Below, one piece after another: positions 32,449-41,027 of a DNA stretch of 64,000 nucleotides. The position numbers and the translations under genes are program-made. Source of the DNA: DASUTB01 sp036374835 (GTDB lineage: Bacteria > Actinomycetota > Actinomycetes > Jiangellales > Jiangellaceae); NCBI GenBank assembly GCA_036374835.1, contig DASUTB010000023.1, positions 69,938 through 133,937 on the forward strand, written 5' to 3'. The notes under the pieces were generated by a model that saw nothing but the letters and a program-made list of their open reading frames with translations, searched no databases and was not told the DNA's origin. Every line of letters begins with the position of its first letter. Positions within the stretch are counted from its first letter, which is position 1.

Positions 32449-34139
32449 CAGGCCGTCACCTCCTTCATCGACCGGCGGACCAGCACCGCCACCGGAATGG
32501 TCGCAACCGCCACGATCGTCAACGCCGGCAGCCCGGCCAGCTCCCACCGCGACTCCGACGCCAGCCGGTAGACCCATACGGCGAGCGTCTCGAACCCGAA
32601 CGGGCGCAGCAACAGCACGATCGGCAACTCCTTGAGCGCATCGACCGCGACCAGGACCAGCGCCACGCCGATCCCGGTCCGCACCATCGGCAGATGAACC
32701 CGGCTGACGACCCGCCACGGAGCGGCGCCGAGGGTCAGCGCGGACGCGGTCATCGACGGCGTGACCTTCTCCAGGCTGGCATCCAGGCTGTTGTACGAGA
32801 CGGCCAGGAAACGCACCACGTAGGCGTAGAGGAGGCCGGCCACCGATCCGGTCACCAGGAACCGTCCCCAATCGAGGCCGGCCGCGTCCAGCGCACGGTC
32901 GAGCCCGGCGAACATCAGGAGGACGCCGACCGCCACGACCGGCCCGGGCACCGCGTATCCAACGGTCGTCACGCGGGCCAGGCCTGCGGTGAGCCGGTCG
33001 CCGCCGAGCCGCCGGGCGTTGACGACGACCGCCGCCAGCACCAGGCAGATCAGCGCCGCGGCCGCGGCGATCAGCAGGCTGTTGGTCGCGTACTCGAGAT
33101 AGCGGGAGTCCAGCCCGCCGTCCGATCTGCGCAGCGTGACGAGGCTGGACCAGTTCACCAACTGCGCGGCCGGTAGCACGAAAGCCACGCCGAGCACGGC
33201 GGCGCAGGCAGCGGTGGCCGTCCAGGCGCGCAGCCCGGTGAGCCGGACCGGTTCGACGCTGCGCGCGCTGCCGCCCTGCTGGTGGTAGCGCGCCCGGCCG
33301 CGCAGCGCCCGCTCCACCACGATGATCGTCACGGCGAACACCAGCACCAGCGAGGCAAGCTCGGTCGCCGCCGCACGGTCGTACATGCCGTTCCACACCC
33401 GGTAGATACCGACCGAGACGGTCTCGACGTTGAAGTACTGGACGGTGGCATAGTCGGTGAGCGTCTCCATCGCCACCAGGGCGGAGCCGGCGGCCAGCGA
33501 CGGGCGGGCCATCGGCAGCAGCACCCGCCACGCGACACGTAGCGGGCCCTGTCCGAGGGTGCGCGCGGCCTCGTGTGTCGCAACCGCCTGCTCGGCGAAA
33601 GCAGCACGGGCGAACAGATAGACGTACGGGTACAGGGCGAGGCTGAGCACGACGATCGCCGTGGCCATCGACCGGACCTCGGGGAACCAGACGTCGCTGC
33701 CGAACAGCCCCCGCAAGCCGCTTTGGACCGGCCCCGGCGTGTCCAGCAGCCACACATAGATGAAGCCCAGCACGTAGGCCGGGACGGCCAGCGGCAACAT
33801 CAGCAGCCAGGAGAACGCCCCGCGTCCAGGGAACCGGTACGTGGCGACGAGCCAGGCCAACCCCGTCCCGAGCACGAGCGTGCCGATGACCACGCCGGCC
33901 AGCAACAGCAGCGTCGAGCCCACCATCTCGAGCAGGCTGGTCCGCCACAGGAACGACCACACCTCGGCGTCGGGCGTCAGGATGCTGGACGCGACAAGGG
34001 CGACCGGCAGCACTACCAGCGCGGCGACGGCGAAGGTCGCCAGTAGCCAGCGCGGCCGCAACGGGCGCCGGAACCGCTCGCGACGACCGGGCACTCCGGT
34101 CGATACCGCGCTCGGGTCGGTCTCGAGATAGGTAGTCAC
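32445..34139 (-). CDS. Ferric-iron ABC transporter permease (fused two-domain, FbpB type)
   Basis: 564 residues with about 12 membrane segments and two permease domains in tandem, each with an ABC-permease EAA loop: HEAARTLGQGPLRVAWRVLLP in the first half and ASALTLGAAPWRVVSRVHLP in the second. This double layout is that of FbpB/SfuB iron permeases. The GTG at 34139 lies 7 bp after the binding-protein stop. It forms the membrane channel for the iron importer. Confidence 0.9.
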   Translation of the reverse strand: MTTYLETDPSAVSTGVPGRRERFRRPLRPRWLLATFAVAALVVLPVALVASSILTPDAEVWSFLWRTSLLEMVGSTLLLLAGVVIGTLVLGTGLAWLVATYRFPGRGAFSWLLMLPLAVPAYVLGFIYVWLLDTPGPVQSGLRGLFGSDVWFPEVRSMATAIVVLSLALYPYVYLFARAAFAEQAVATHEAARTLGQGPLRVAWRVLLPMARPSLAAGSALVAMETLTDYATVQYFNVETVSVGIYRVWNGMYDRAAATELASLVLVFAVTIIVVERALRGRARYHQQGGSARSVEPVRLTGLRAWTATAACAAVLGVAFVLPAAQLVNWSSLVTLRRSDGGLDSRYLEYATNSLLIAAAAALICLVLAAVVVNARRLGGDRLTAGLARVTTVGYAVPGPVVAVGVLLMFAGLDRALDAAGLDWGRFLVTGSVAGLLYAYVVRFLAVSYNSLDASLEKVTPSMTASALTLGAAPWRVVSRVHLPMVRTGIGVALVLVAVDALKELPIVLLLRPFGFETLAVWVYRLASESRWELAGLPALTIVAVATIPVAVLVRRSMKEVTAW

Positions 34140-34146
34140 GGTGGCC

Positions 34147-35163
34147 TCAGTCGTAGTTGGCCTCGGCCATCAGCTCGATGGCTTCGGCGTTGCGGGCGCC
34201 GAACTCGGCGGCGCTGAGATCGTCGGCGACGAACTCGCCGAAACCGGCGATCAGCTCGTCCGGCGCGACGTCGTCGTTGACCGGGTATTCATGATTCCCG
34301 GCGACGAAGGCCTCCTGGCCGTCGGTCGCCAGCCACTCGATCAGTTGCTGCGCGAGCTCAGGATCGTCGGCGTTGGCCGTGACGCCGGCGCCGGACGTAT
34401 TGACGTGCACCCCCGGCTCGGGCTGGTCGGCCCAGAACAACTCGACCGGAAAGTCCGGGTCGTCCTCGAGCAGCCGCGCGAGGTAGTAGTGGTTGACGAT
34501 GCCCACGTCGCACGTGCCTGCGGCGATGTTCTCGAGAATCATCACGTCGTTGTTCATGATCTCGGCATTTTCCGCCCAGCCCGATACGATCTCGAGCGCG
34601 CGCTCCTCACCTTCCCGCGCGATCAGGCTGGCCACCAGAGACTGCGTATAGACGTTGCTCGACCGCCGCAAGCAGAGCCGGCCCTGCCACTCCGGTTCGG
34701 CCAGCGCGGCGTACGTGGACAACTCGGCAGGATCGACGGTCTGCGGGTTGTAGACGATGGTGCGCGCCCGCTTCGACAACCCGAACCAGAGGTTCTCGGG
34801 ATCGCGCATGGACTCCGGCACAGCCTGTTCCAGCACCTCGGACTCGAGCGGCGCGAAGACGCCGTTCTCCGCCGCGGTCGCGAGGTTGCCGGCGTCGACG
34901 GTCAGGTAGACATCGGCGAGCGTGTCATCACCCTCGGCTTCGATTCGCTCGCGGAGTTCGGCGTCGGTGCCGTAGAGAAACTCGACGTCGATGCCGGTCT
35001 CATCCGCGAACTGCTGGAACGCCGGCTCCAAGTCGTAGTGCCGGGCTGAGTACACCCGCACGGTGTCATCACCGGAGGCGTTCGCGTCGGCGCCGCAAGC
35101 GGTGGCGGTCAGCGCCAGCGGCACGGCAAGCAGGGTCAACTGCCGGATCGGGCGGGGTTGCAC
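34147..35163 (-). CDS. Ferric-iron ABC transporter substrate-binding lipoprotein (FbpA/FutA type)
   Basis: 338 residues. A lipoprotein signal with lipobox TATAC (Cys23) is followed by a class-II periplasmic-binding fold beginning VRVYSARHYDLE. The adjacent tyrosine pair in NHYYLARLL, together with YSARHYD at the N-terminus and YGTDAEL, are the phenolate ligands typical of FbpA/FutA iron-binding proteins. The GTG at 35163 has GAGG upstream. It is first gene of the importer operon; a DtxR/IdeR-type box lies at 35199-35217, between it and the divergent GT-C gene. Confidence 0.9.
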   Translation of the reverse strand: MQPRPIRQLTLLAVPLALTATACGADANASGDDTVRVYSARHYDLEPAFQQFADETGIDVEFLYGTDAELRERIEAEGDDTLADVYLTVDAGNLATAAENGVFAPLESEVLEQAVPESMRDPENLWFGLSKRARTIVYNPQTVDPAELSTYAALAEPEWQGRLCLRRSSNVYTQSLVASLIAREGEERALEIVSGWAENAEIMNNDVMILENIAAGTCDVGIVNHYYLARLLEDDPDFPVELFWADQPEPGVHVNTSGAGVTANADDPELAQQLIEWLATDGQEAFVAGNHEYPVNDDVAPDELIAGFGEFVADDLSAAEFGARNAEAIELMAEANYD

Positions 35164-35198
35164 GGAAAGGCACCTCGGATTGATTTCGAAAAGTCAGC

Positions 35199-35217
35199 TT
35201 AGGCTTGCCTATCCTAG
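35199..35217. promoter_or_regulatory. DtxR/IdeR-like iron box between importer operon and GT-C gene
   Basis: TTAGGCTTGCCTATCCTAG matches 14 of 19 positions of the DtxR/IdeR consensus TTAGGTTAGGCTAACCTAA. It overlaps a -10-like TATCCT (35210-35215) that would start transcription at GTG 35222, and lies 36 bp upstream of the binding-protein start. Iron-loaded DtxR/IdeR would be expected to repress both directions. Confidence 0.7.
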
Positions 35218-35221
35218 CACT

Positions 35222-36691
35222 GTGAATGCGAGCGTTGAACCGCCCCGACGGCGCTCGGTGGCACTCGCCGCTGGAGCGGTGGCCGCGCTCGCCTTCGTCG
35301 CGACGGCTGTGGGCATCGCCGGTCCGGCCACGTACGGTGCGATCGTCAGCGGCGACGAACCGCAGTATCTGCTGACCGCGATCTCGCTCGGCGAGGACGC
35401 CGGCCTGGACATCTCCGACGAGATAGCCGGCGAGCGCTTCCGGCCCTTCCACGAGGTCGATCTGCTACCGCAGTCGCTCGAGCGCTCGGACGGTGCGCGG
35501 GTGAGCCCGCACGACCCACTGCTTCCGGCCCTGCTGGCGGTTCCGATGCTGCTCGGAGGCTGGGTCGGCGCGAAGCTGACGCTGGCGCTGCTCGCGGCGG
35601 CACTGGCCGCGCTCAGCTTGTGGACCGCGGTGCGCCGCTTCGCCACGCCATTGCTGCCGGCGACCGTCGTGGTCGGCGTCTTCGCCTGCTCGGCACCGTT
35701 GGCCGTCTACGGGCAGCAGATCTACCCGGAGGTTCCGGCCGCCGTCGCCACGCTGGCGGCGGTGGCGGCGCTGACCGGTCGGCTCGGCCCTTCCGGCGTG
35801 GTCGTGCTGGGCATCGCCGTCGTCGTGCTGCCCTGGCTTGCGGTGAAATACGTCCCGGTGGCCGCGGCACTGGCCTCGATCGGCCTCGTCCGGTTGTGGC
35901 GCACTCCAGGTACCGGTCGGCGACGAGCGTTCGTGCTGGTCGGCGTGCTCGCGGTGGCCGGTGCCGGATATCTCGCAGCGCACGTGGCCTGGTACGGCGG
36001 TGTGACGGTCTATGCCTCGGGCGAGTTCTTCACGGCCAACGGCGGCCAGCTCTCGGTACTCGGTACCGAGCCGGACTACTCCGGTCGGGCGCAGCGCCTG
36101 CTCGGCCTGCTGGTCGGCCGAACCTTCGGCATCGCGGCCTGGCAGCCGGCATGGCTGCTCGCCGTTCCGGCGGCGGCAGCCCTGGTTCGACGACGGCCCG
36201 CGGGCTGGCCGGCCTTGGGCGTACCGATCGTGGTGGCGTGGCTGGTGGCGACTTTCGCCGCCGCGACCATGCAGGGCTGGTGGTTCCCGGGACGCCAGAT
36301 CGTGATCATCTTGCCGCTGATCGTCATCGCGATCGCCTGGTGGGTCGGCGTCGTTCCGTCGACCGGCCGCGCCCGCCCACGCCGACTCCTGCTCGCCGGC
36401 GGGCTCGGCGCCCTCGGCATCTGGAGCTACGGCTGGTTGGCCGCGCAGGCGGCGATGCGCCGGCTGACCTGGATCGTCGACTTCTTCGAGACGGCCGACC
36501 CGTGGTACCGGCTGTGGCGGCGGGCGCTACCGGACTACCTCGATGTGACGGCCCAGACGTGGGCCCTGCACGGTTGCTGGCTGGCCGTACTGGCCATCGC
36601 CGCGGTCTGGGGCTGGCGATCCGCCGCTACGCCGCCGCGAACATGGTCGGCGGACCGGCCGGCCGCGCTGGACGTGCGGCGGCCGACCTGA
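35222..36691 (+). CDS. GT-C-type membrane glycosyltransferase (PMT/ArnT-like)
   Basis: 489 residues with about 10 membrane segments. After the first segment an outward loop starts with SGDEPQYLLTAISL; the Asp-Glu pair is the hallmark catalytic/metal motif of GT-C enzymes that use polyprenyl-phosphate sugars (PMT, ArnT). VSPHDPLLPALL in the next loop is also typical of this group. The GTG at 35222 coincides with the predicted transcription start after the -10-like TATCCT at 35210, so the mRNA is probably leaderless. The iron box overlaps this promoter. The stop (36691) abuts the stop of the convergent small lipoprotein gene. Sugar and acceptor are unknown. Confidence 0.75.
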   Translation: MNASVEPPRRRSVALAAGAVAALAFVATAVGIAGPATYGAIVSGDEPQYLLTAISLGEDAGLDISDEIAGERFRPFHEVDLLPQSLERSDGARVSPHDPLLPALLAVPMLLGGWVGAKLTLALLAAALAALSLWTAVRRFATPLLPATVVVGVFACSAPLAVYGQQIYPEVPAAVATLAAVAALTGRLGPSGVVVLGIAVVVLPWLAVKYVPVAAALASIGLVRLWRTPGTGRRRAFVLVGVLAVAGAGYLAAHVAWYGGVTVYASGEFFTANGGQLSVLGTEPDYSGRAQRLLGLLVGRTFGIAAWQPAWLLAVPAAAALVRRRPAGWPALGVPIVVAWLVATFAAATMQGWWFPGRQIVIILPLIVIAIAWWVGVVPSTGRARPRRLLLAGGLGALGIWSYGWLAAQAAMRRLTWIVDFFETADPWYRLWRRALPDYLDVTAQTWALHGCWLAVLAIAAVWGWRSAATPPRTWSADRPAALDVRRPT

Positions 36692-36877
36692 TCAGGAGTC
36701 GCTGTCCGCGCCGGTGCCACTTCCCGAGCCCGTACCGCTGCCCGAGCCGGTGCCGGTGCCCGACTCCTCGTTCGGGATCTCGCGGATGTCGCCACCGTCG
36801 TCATCGCCGCACGCGCCGAGCACCAGAACCAAGGCGCCGGCCGCGGCTGCACGCCGTAGCGCACTGAGCACGGACAT
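36692..36877 (-). CDS. Small Gly/Ser/Thr-rich lipoprotein, probably iron-regulated
   Basis: 61 residues. The signal peptide ends in the lipobox LGAC (Cys23). The mature part is a short acidic spacer (CGDDDGGDIREIPNEES) followed by a tail GTGTGSGSGTGSGSGTG and ADSDS, built from Gly, Ser and Thr. It has a strong Shine-Dalgarno sequence (GAGGAG, 5 bp upstream) and is preceded by a near-consensus iron box (36944-36962). It converges on the GT-C gene with no gap. The Ser/Thr-rich tail would suit O-glycosylation, but this is inference. I know no characterised homologue. Confidence 0.75.
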   Translation of the reverse strand: MSVLSALRRAAAAGALVLVLGACGDDDGGDIREIPNEESGTGTGSGSGTGSGSGTGADSDS

Positions 36878-36943
36878 GTAATCTCCTCAGATCGTTTGTC
36901 GCCGCTGCCGCAGCGCCGACCGGACGTGATCAAACACGCTTAA

Positions 36944-36962
36944 TAAGGCTAGGCTAACCAAA
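36944..36962. promoter_or_regulatory. DtxR/IdeR iron box upstream of the small lipoprotein
   Basis: TAAGGCTAGGCTAACCAAA matches 16 of 19 positions of the IdeR/DtxR consensus, including the central TAGGCTAACC. It lies 67 bp upstream of ATG 36877, in the only promoter region available to that gene, and 33 bp beyond the stop of the DUF2786 gene. Confidence 0.78.
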
Positions 36963-36994
36963 TCAGAATTTCGTGTCGAGCGCGCGGTACCCGG

Positions 36995-38449
36995 TTAGTT
37001 CGAGTCCTTGATCGAACGATGGACGTCGAGGTTCGCCATGTCAGCGGCCACCCGGCCGTCCTCCCACCCCGCTTGGTTCGACACGCTGACGCGGGTCTGG
37101 CGCAGCTTCGGATAGAGCTCGGTGAACTTCTCGTCGACCCGGGCGTCGCGCGCGGCCAGCGCCGGCAGCAGCCGATCATCGGCGTCCATCTCCGCACGCG
37201 CCGCCGTCGCACCTTCGTCGAGACGCTCGCCGATTCTGTGGGCATACGACACGAGGAATGATTGTCGATACGACCGGGTCCTGCTCTGGCCGCGCACCGT
37301 ACGCCGGCTGCCCTGTGCGAGCATGGCGCGGTTCGCCTGCACCAGCAGGGACGTCGTCAGCACCTCGACGAGCCGGACGTCAGTCCGATCGCCCACGACT
37401 GACATGAAGCCGACCTTGTCGAACAGGATCGACCGGCACCGGTTCACCCCGGCAACCGCTGTGACCAGCATCGCTTTGGCGGATACGTAGGGCTTGTCGA
37501 GCCAGATCCGCCGCTCGGAAATGCGGTCGTCGGGCCGCTCCCCCGTCGCCTCCTCCACGAGCACCCGGTCGAGCGAGAACTTGGTCATCAGCTGCTGCGC
37601 CTTGGCCGAGAGAGCTTCGGCCTCATCCGGGTACTCGGTCGACTCGGCTTTGGCCAGCAGCGCACGCACCCGCGCGAGAACCTTCTCGTCCACGTCGCCG
37701 GTTCGAGCGGTGGCTCGCGCTGCGGCACTACCAGGCAGCGGCAATGTGACGTTGAGCGACCCCAGAGCCTGGACGATGCCGACAACTGTGGCGGCGATCC
37801 GCCAGATGATGACCGCGTCGGTCGCGTACCGCTTCACCCACGCGTCGAGGAGCGGACGGTCGTCCGCCCACCACCGTTCGGCGCCGATGCTGTCGATCTG
37901 TTCGGACCACCGTCCGTCGATCGTGGCCGGTGCATACTGGGCGGTCTCGCTCACGATCGCGTCCGTCACCAGCTCCACCGCCGCCTTGTCGGCCCGCCGG
38001 CGCAGGTACTCCACGATGTCGCGCGGCTGCCACCCCGACTCCCAGGCCTGCCGCAAGACCCTCATCATTTCCTGTTCGATCGCGATGTGGACGTCCCGCT
38101 CCGCGTGGTCGAGGTCCAGCGACTCGAGTAGGACCATCGCCGAGTTCTCGTTCCACCGCGAAGCCTGCACCGCCCTGGCGAACACCACCTCGATCGGCTC
38201 TGGCCGGCCGTCGTCGAACTCTTCGTCCCATGCCGCCTCGCCCCAGGCTTCGTCATCAGCGTGCGCCCAGTCGGCGTCGTCGGCACCGAGACCGGCGTCC
38301 GGCCACGGGCAAGTGCAACCAGGGCCGTGCGGGCCCAAGGTGGCACCAGCGGACTGCGCAGCGCCGTTGCGCCGGTGCGCTCTGGTCCTGGCTTTGCGGT
38401 CGCGCTTGGCCTTGTTCGCCGCCCGCCGTGCTCGATTGTTCGTCCCCAC
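36995..38449 (-). CDS. DUF2786-domain protein
   Basis: 484 residues. The N-terminus is strongly basic (RARRAANKAKRDRKAR), then comes a His/Cys/Asp/Glu-rich stretch. The DUF2786 motif is at about residues 250-290: KVLARVRALLAKAESTEYP, then AEALSAKAQQLMTKFSLD. A helical C-terminal domain follows. DUF2786 proteins are common in actinobacteria and phages and have no defined role. Start GTG/ATG region at 38449 (MGTNNRARRAANK). It is the next gene upstream of the iron-boxed lipoprotein, on the same strand. Confidence 0.75.
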   Translation of the reverse strand: MGTNNRARRAANKAKRDRKARTRAHRRNGAAQSAGATLGPHGPGCTCPWPDAGLGADDADWAHADDEAWGEAAWDEEFDDGRPEPIEVVFARAVQASRWNENSAMVLLESLDLDHAERDVHIAIEQEMMRVLRQAWESGWQPRDIVEYLRRRADKAAVELVTDAIVSETAQYAPATIDGRWSEQIDSIGAERWWADDRPLLDAWVKRYATDAVIIWRIAATVVGIVQALGSLNVTLPLPGSAAARATARTGDVDEKVLARVRALLAKAESTEYPDEAEALSAKAQQLMTKFSLDRVLVEEATGERPDDRISERRIWLDKPYVSAKAMLVTAVAGVNRCRSILFDKVGFMSVVGDRTDVRLVEVLTTSLLVQANRAMLAQGSRRTVRGQSRTRSYRQSFLVSYAHRIGERLDEGATAARAEMDADDRLLPALAARDARVDEKFTELYPKLRQTRVSVSNQAGWEDGRVAADMANLDVHRSIKDSN

Positions 38450-38679
38450 GTGCTTGCTCCCACCTAATGAATAGCGGCACCGCGATCGCTCTGTCGACGG
38501 GGGCCGGTGCCGTCCCGGTCGCCGACCACCTTGCCACCCGGTGCCGACATAGGTGAGCCGATGCTCGGCGTGCCCGGACGATACGCGGTCTGTAGGGGTG
38601 GGCCGGTGCTGTGTTGTCCCGGTGGACCGACCGGTTCGTAGTCTGGCCCCGCCGGGCCCGGCCGGGTACGATCCCCGCC

Positions 38680-40047
38680 ATGGCTGACGACGCCCGCGTC
38701 AAATATCTGCTGTCCGAGCACGACATACCCTCCCACTGGGTGAACCTGCTGCCCGACCTGCCCGGCGACCCGGTTCCGCCGCTGCACCCGGGCACAAAGC
38801 AGCCGGTCGGCCCGGACGACTTGGCGGCGATCTTCCCGATGGCGCTGATCGGGCAGGAGGTCTCGCCCGATCCGGAGGTGGAGATCCCCGAGCCGGTGCG
38901 AGATGCGTATCGGCTGTGGCGACCCACACCGATGTATCGCGCCCGGCGCTGGGAGCAGGAGCTGGATACTCCGGCGCACATCTACTACAAGTACGAGGGG
39001 ACCTCGCCGCCCGGCTCGCACAAGCCGAACACAGCCGTGGCTCAGGCGTACGAGAACGCGCAGGCCGGCGTCCGTAAGCTCGCCACCGAGACCGGCGCCG
39101 GGCAGTGGGGTTCCGCGCTGGCGTTCGCCTGCTCCCTGTTCGGGCTCGAGTGCGAAGTGTTCATGGTCGGCTCGAGCTATGACCAGAAGCCGTACCGGCG
39201 CTCGATGATCGAGACCTGGGGCGCGACCGTGCATCGCTCGCCGAGCACGCTGACCGAGGCGGGACGAGCCCAGGCCGAGCATGCGACGGGTTCGCTCGGA
39301 ATCGCGATCTCCGAGGCGGTTGAGGTCGCCGCGAAGGACCCGGACACCAACTACTCGCTCGGCTCGGTGCTGAACCACGTGCTGTTGCATCAGACCGTGA
39401 TCGGCCAGGAGGCTCTCGCGCAGCACGAACTGGCCGGCGAAGCGCCCGACGTGGTCATCGGCTGCGTCGGCGGCGGCTCCAACTTCGCCGGGCTCACCTT
39501 CCCGTTCGTCCGGCAGGTACTGCGCGGCGAGGCGTCGACCCGGTTCGTCGCCACCGAGCCGGCGGCGTGCCCGACGCTGACCCGCGGCGCCTACCGCTAC
39601 GACTTCGGCGACACGGCGGGGCTGACGCCGCTGCTGCCGATGTACACCCTGGGCCACGATTTCGTACCACCGCCGATGCACGCCGGTGGGCTGCGCTACC
39701 ACGGTGACGCGCCCATGGTGTGCGGCCTGGTCAAGGCCGGTGTGGTCGAGGCGCGCGCGTACCGGCAGAACGAGGTCTTCGCCGCGGCCATCCAGTTCGC
39801 TCGCTGCGAAGGAATCATCCCCGGCCCGGAGCCCGCGCACGCGATCCGGGCGGTCGTCGAGGAGGCCGAGGCCGCCCGGGAGGCCGGCGAACCCCGCGTC
39901 ATCCTGTTCGGACTGTCCGGGCACGGCCACTTCGACCTCAGCGCGTACGACGCCTACCTCGCCGGGAAGCTGGAGGACCCCGAGTTCTCCGCCGACGACA
40001 TGGACGCTGCGCTCGCCCGCCTCCCCGAGGCACCGGCCATCGCCTGA
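38680..40047 (+). CDS. TrpB2-type tryptophan synthase beta-like protein
   Basis: 455 residues, fold type II PLP enzyme. The Schiff-base lysine is in GSHKPNTA and the phosphate-binding loop is CVGGGSNFAG. Length over 440 residues, the extended N-terminus with the conserved segments GTKQPVGPDDL and LWRPTPMYRARR, and the long C-terminus identify the TrpB2 clade, which condenses indole with serine (or phosphoserine) and does not require TrpA. It is not next to other trp genes. ATG 38680 matches the family start. An F420-type oxidoreductase follows 57 bp downstream. Confidence 0.88.
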   Translation: MADDARVKYLLSEHDIPSHWVNLLPDLPGDPVPPLHPGTKQPVGPDDLAAIFPMALIGQEVSPDPEVEIPEPVRDAYRLWRPTPMYRARRWEQELDTPAHIYYKYEGTSPPGSHKPNTAVAQAYENAQAGVRKLATETGAGQWGSALAFACSLFGLECEVFMVGSSYDQKPYRRSMIETWGATVHRSPSTLTEAGRAQAEHATGSLGIAISEAVEVAAKDPDTNYSLGSVLNHVLLHQTVIGQEALAQHELAGEAPDVVIGCVGGGSNFAGLTFPFVRQVLRGEASTRFVATEPAACPTLTRGAYRYDFGDTAGLTPLLPMYTLGHDFVPPPMHAGGLRYHGDAPMVCGLVKAGVVEARAYRQNEVFAAAIQFARCEGIIPGPEPAHAIRAVVEEAEAAREAGEPRVILFGLSGHGHFDLSAYDAYLAGKLEDPEFSADDMDAALARLPEAPAIA

Positions 40048-40104
40048 TCTTTCACACTACGGAAGACCGGGACGAACGCACGCGCGTCAGGAGTTGAGCG
40101 GAGC

Positions 40105-40926
40105 ATGAGTATCGAACTTGGACGCATCGGCATATGGCAGTGGCGCAACGCTTTCGACGACGAGTTCGCAGCCGAGATCGAGCGGCTCGGCTACGGAGCC
40201 ATCTGGATCGGCGGATCCCCTCCCGGCGACCTCGAGGTGGTCGAGCAGGTGCTCGACGCGACCAGCACGATCGCCGTCGCCACCGGGATCGTCAACATCT
40301 GGCGTGATGATGCGACCACGGTGGCGGAGTCGTACCACCGCATCACCCGCAAGCACCCGGACCGGTTCCTTCTCGGCATCGGCGTCGGGCATCCGGAGGC
40401 GAGCTCCGAGTACACCCGCCCGTACGCCGCACTTACCGGCTATCTCGACACTCTCGATGATGCGGGTGTGCCCGCCGAGAACAGGGCGCTGGCCGCGCTC
40501 GGGCCGAAGGTCCTCAGGTTGTCCGCCGACCGCACCGCCGGCGCACACCCGTACCTCACCACGCCTGATCACACCCGCCAGGCGCGTGAGGTCCTCGGTG
40601 ACCGCCCGCTTCTCGCCCCGGAGCACAAGGTCGTTCTCGATGAGGACGCGGATCGGGCCCGGGAGATCGCGCGTCAGACCGTCCGCCGGTACCTGGGGCT
40701 GCGTAACTACGCACAGAACCTGCGACGCCTGGGCTACACCGACGCCGACCTCTCCGACGGCGGGAGTGACCGGCTGATCGACGACCTGGCGCTGCACGGA
40801 GACCCGGCGACGGTCGCCCGCGGGATCACCGCGCACCTGGACGCCGGCGCCGATCACGTGTGCGTTCAGCTGCTCGGAGACGATCGGCGGGCCGGGTACC
40901 GGGCGCTCGCGGCCGAGTTGCTGTAG
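40105..40926 (+). CDS. LLM-class F420-dependent oxidoreductase
   Basis: 273 residues, luciferase-like TIM barrel. Features of the actinobacterial F420 group are present: LGRIGIWQWRNAF at the start, LGYGAIWIGGSPPGDL, IVNIWRDDATTVAESYHRI, LLGIGVGHPE. The substrate is unknown. ATG 40105. It follows the TrpB2 gene on the same strand and could be co-transcribed. Distinguishing F420 from FMN use is by family resemblance only. Confidence 0.8.
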   Translation: MSIELGRIGIWQWRNAFDDEFAAEIERLGYGAIWIGGSPPGDLEVVEQVLDATSTIAVATGIVNIWRDDATTVAESYHRITRKHPDRFLLGIGVGHPEASSEYTRPYAALTGYLDTLDDAGVPAENRALAALGPKVLRLSADRTAGAHPYLTTPDHTRQAREVLGDRPLLAPEHKVVLDEDADRAREIARQTVRRYLGLRNYAQNLRRLGYTDADLSDGGSDRLIDDLALHGDPATVARGITAHLDAGADHVCVQLLGDDRRAGYRALAAELL

Positions 40927-41027
40927 GTGCACAGGGATAAACCCGGCCGGGCTCCCCGCCGGACGAACGGTTGTAGGTGATGATGGGAGCCTTCACCGCA
41001 TATATATGACTTGGACTGGAGCCACAG

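Noticed and set aside
31396..33960. An 854-codon open frame covering the iron ABC ATPase and much of the permease gene
   Set aside because: Only the last 350 codons match an ABC ATPase; the upstream part is a shadow frame of the permease, kept open by high GC. The true start is GTG 32448.
38680..40926. TrpB2 and the F420-type oxidoreductase as a tryptophan operon
   Set aside because: No other trp genes are nearby and the oxidoreductase has no known role in tryptophan synthesis; proximity alone is weak.
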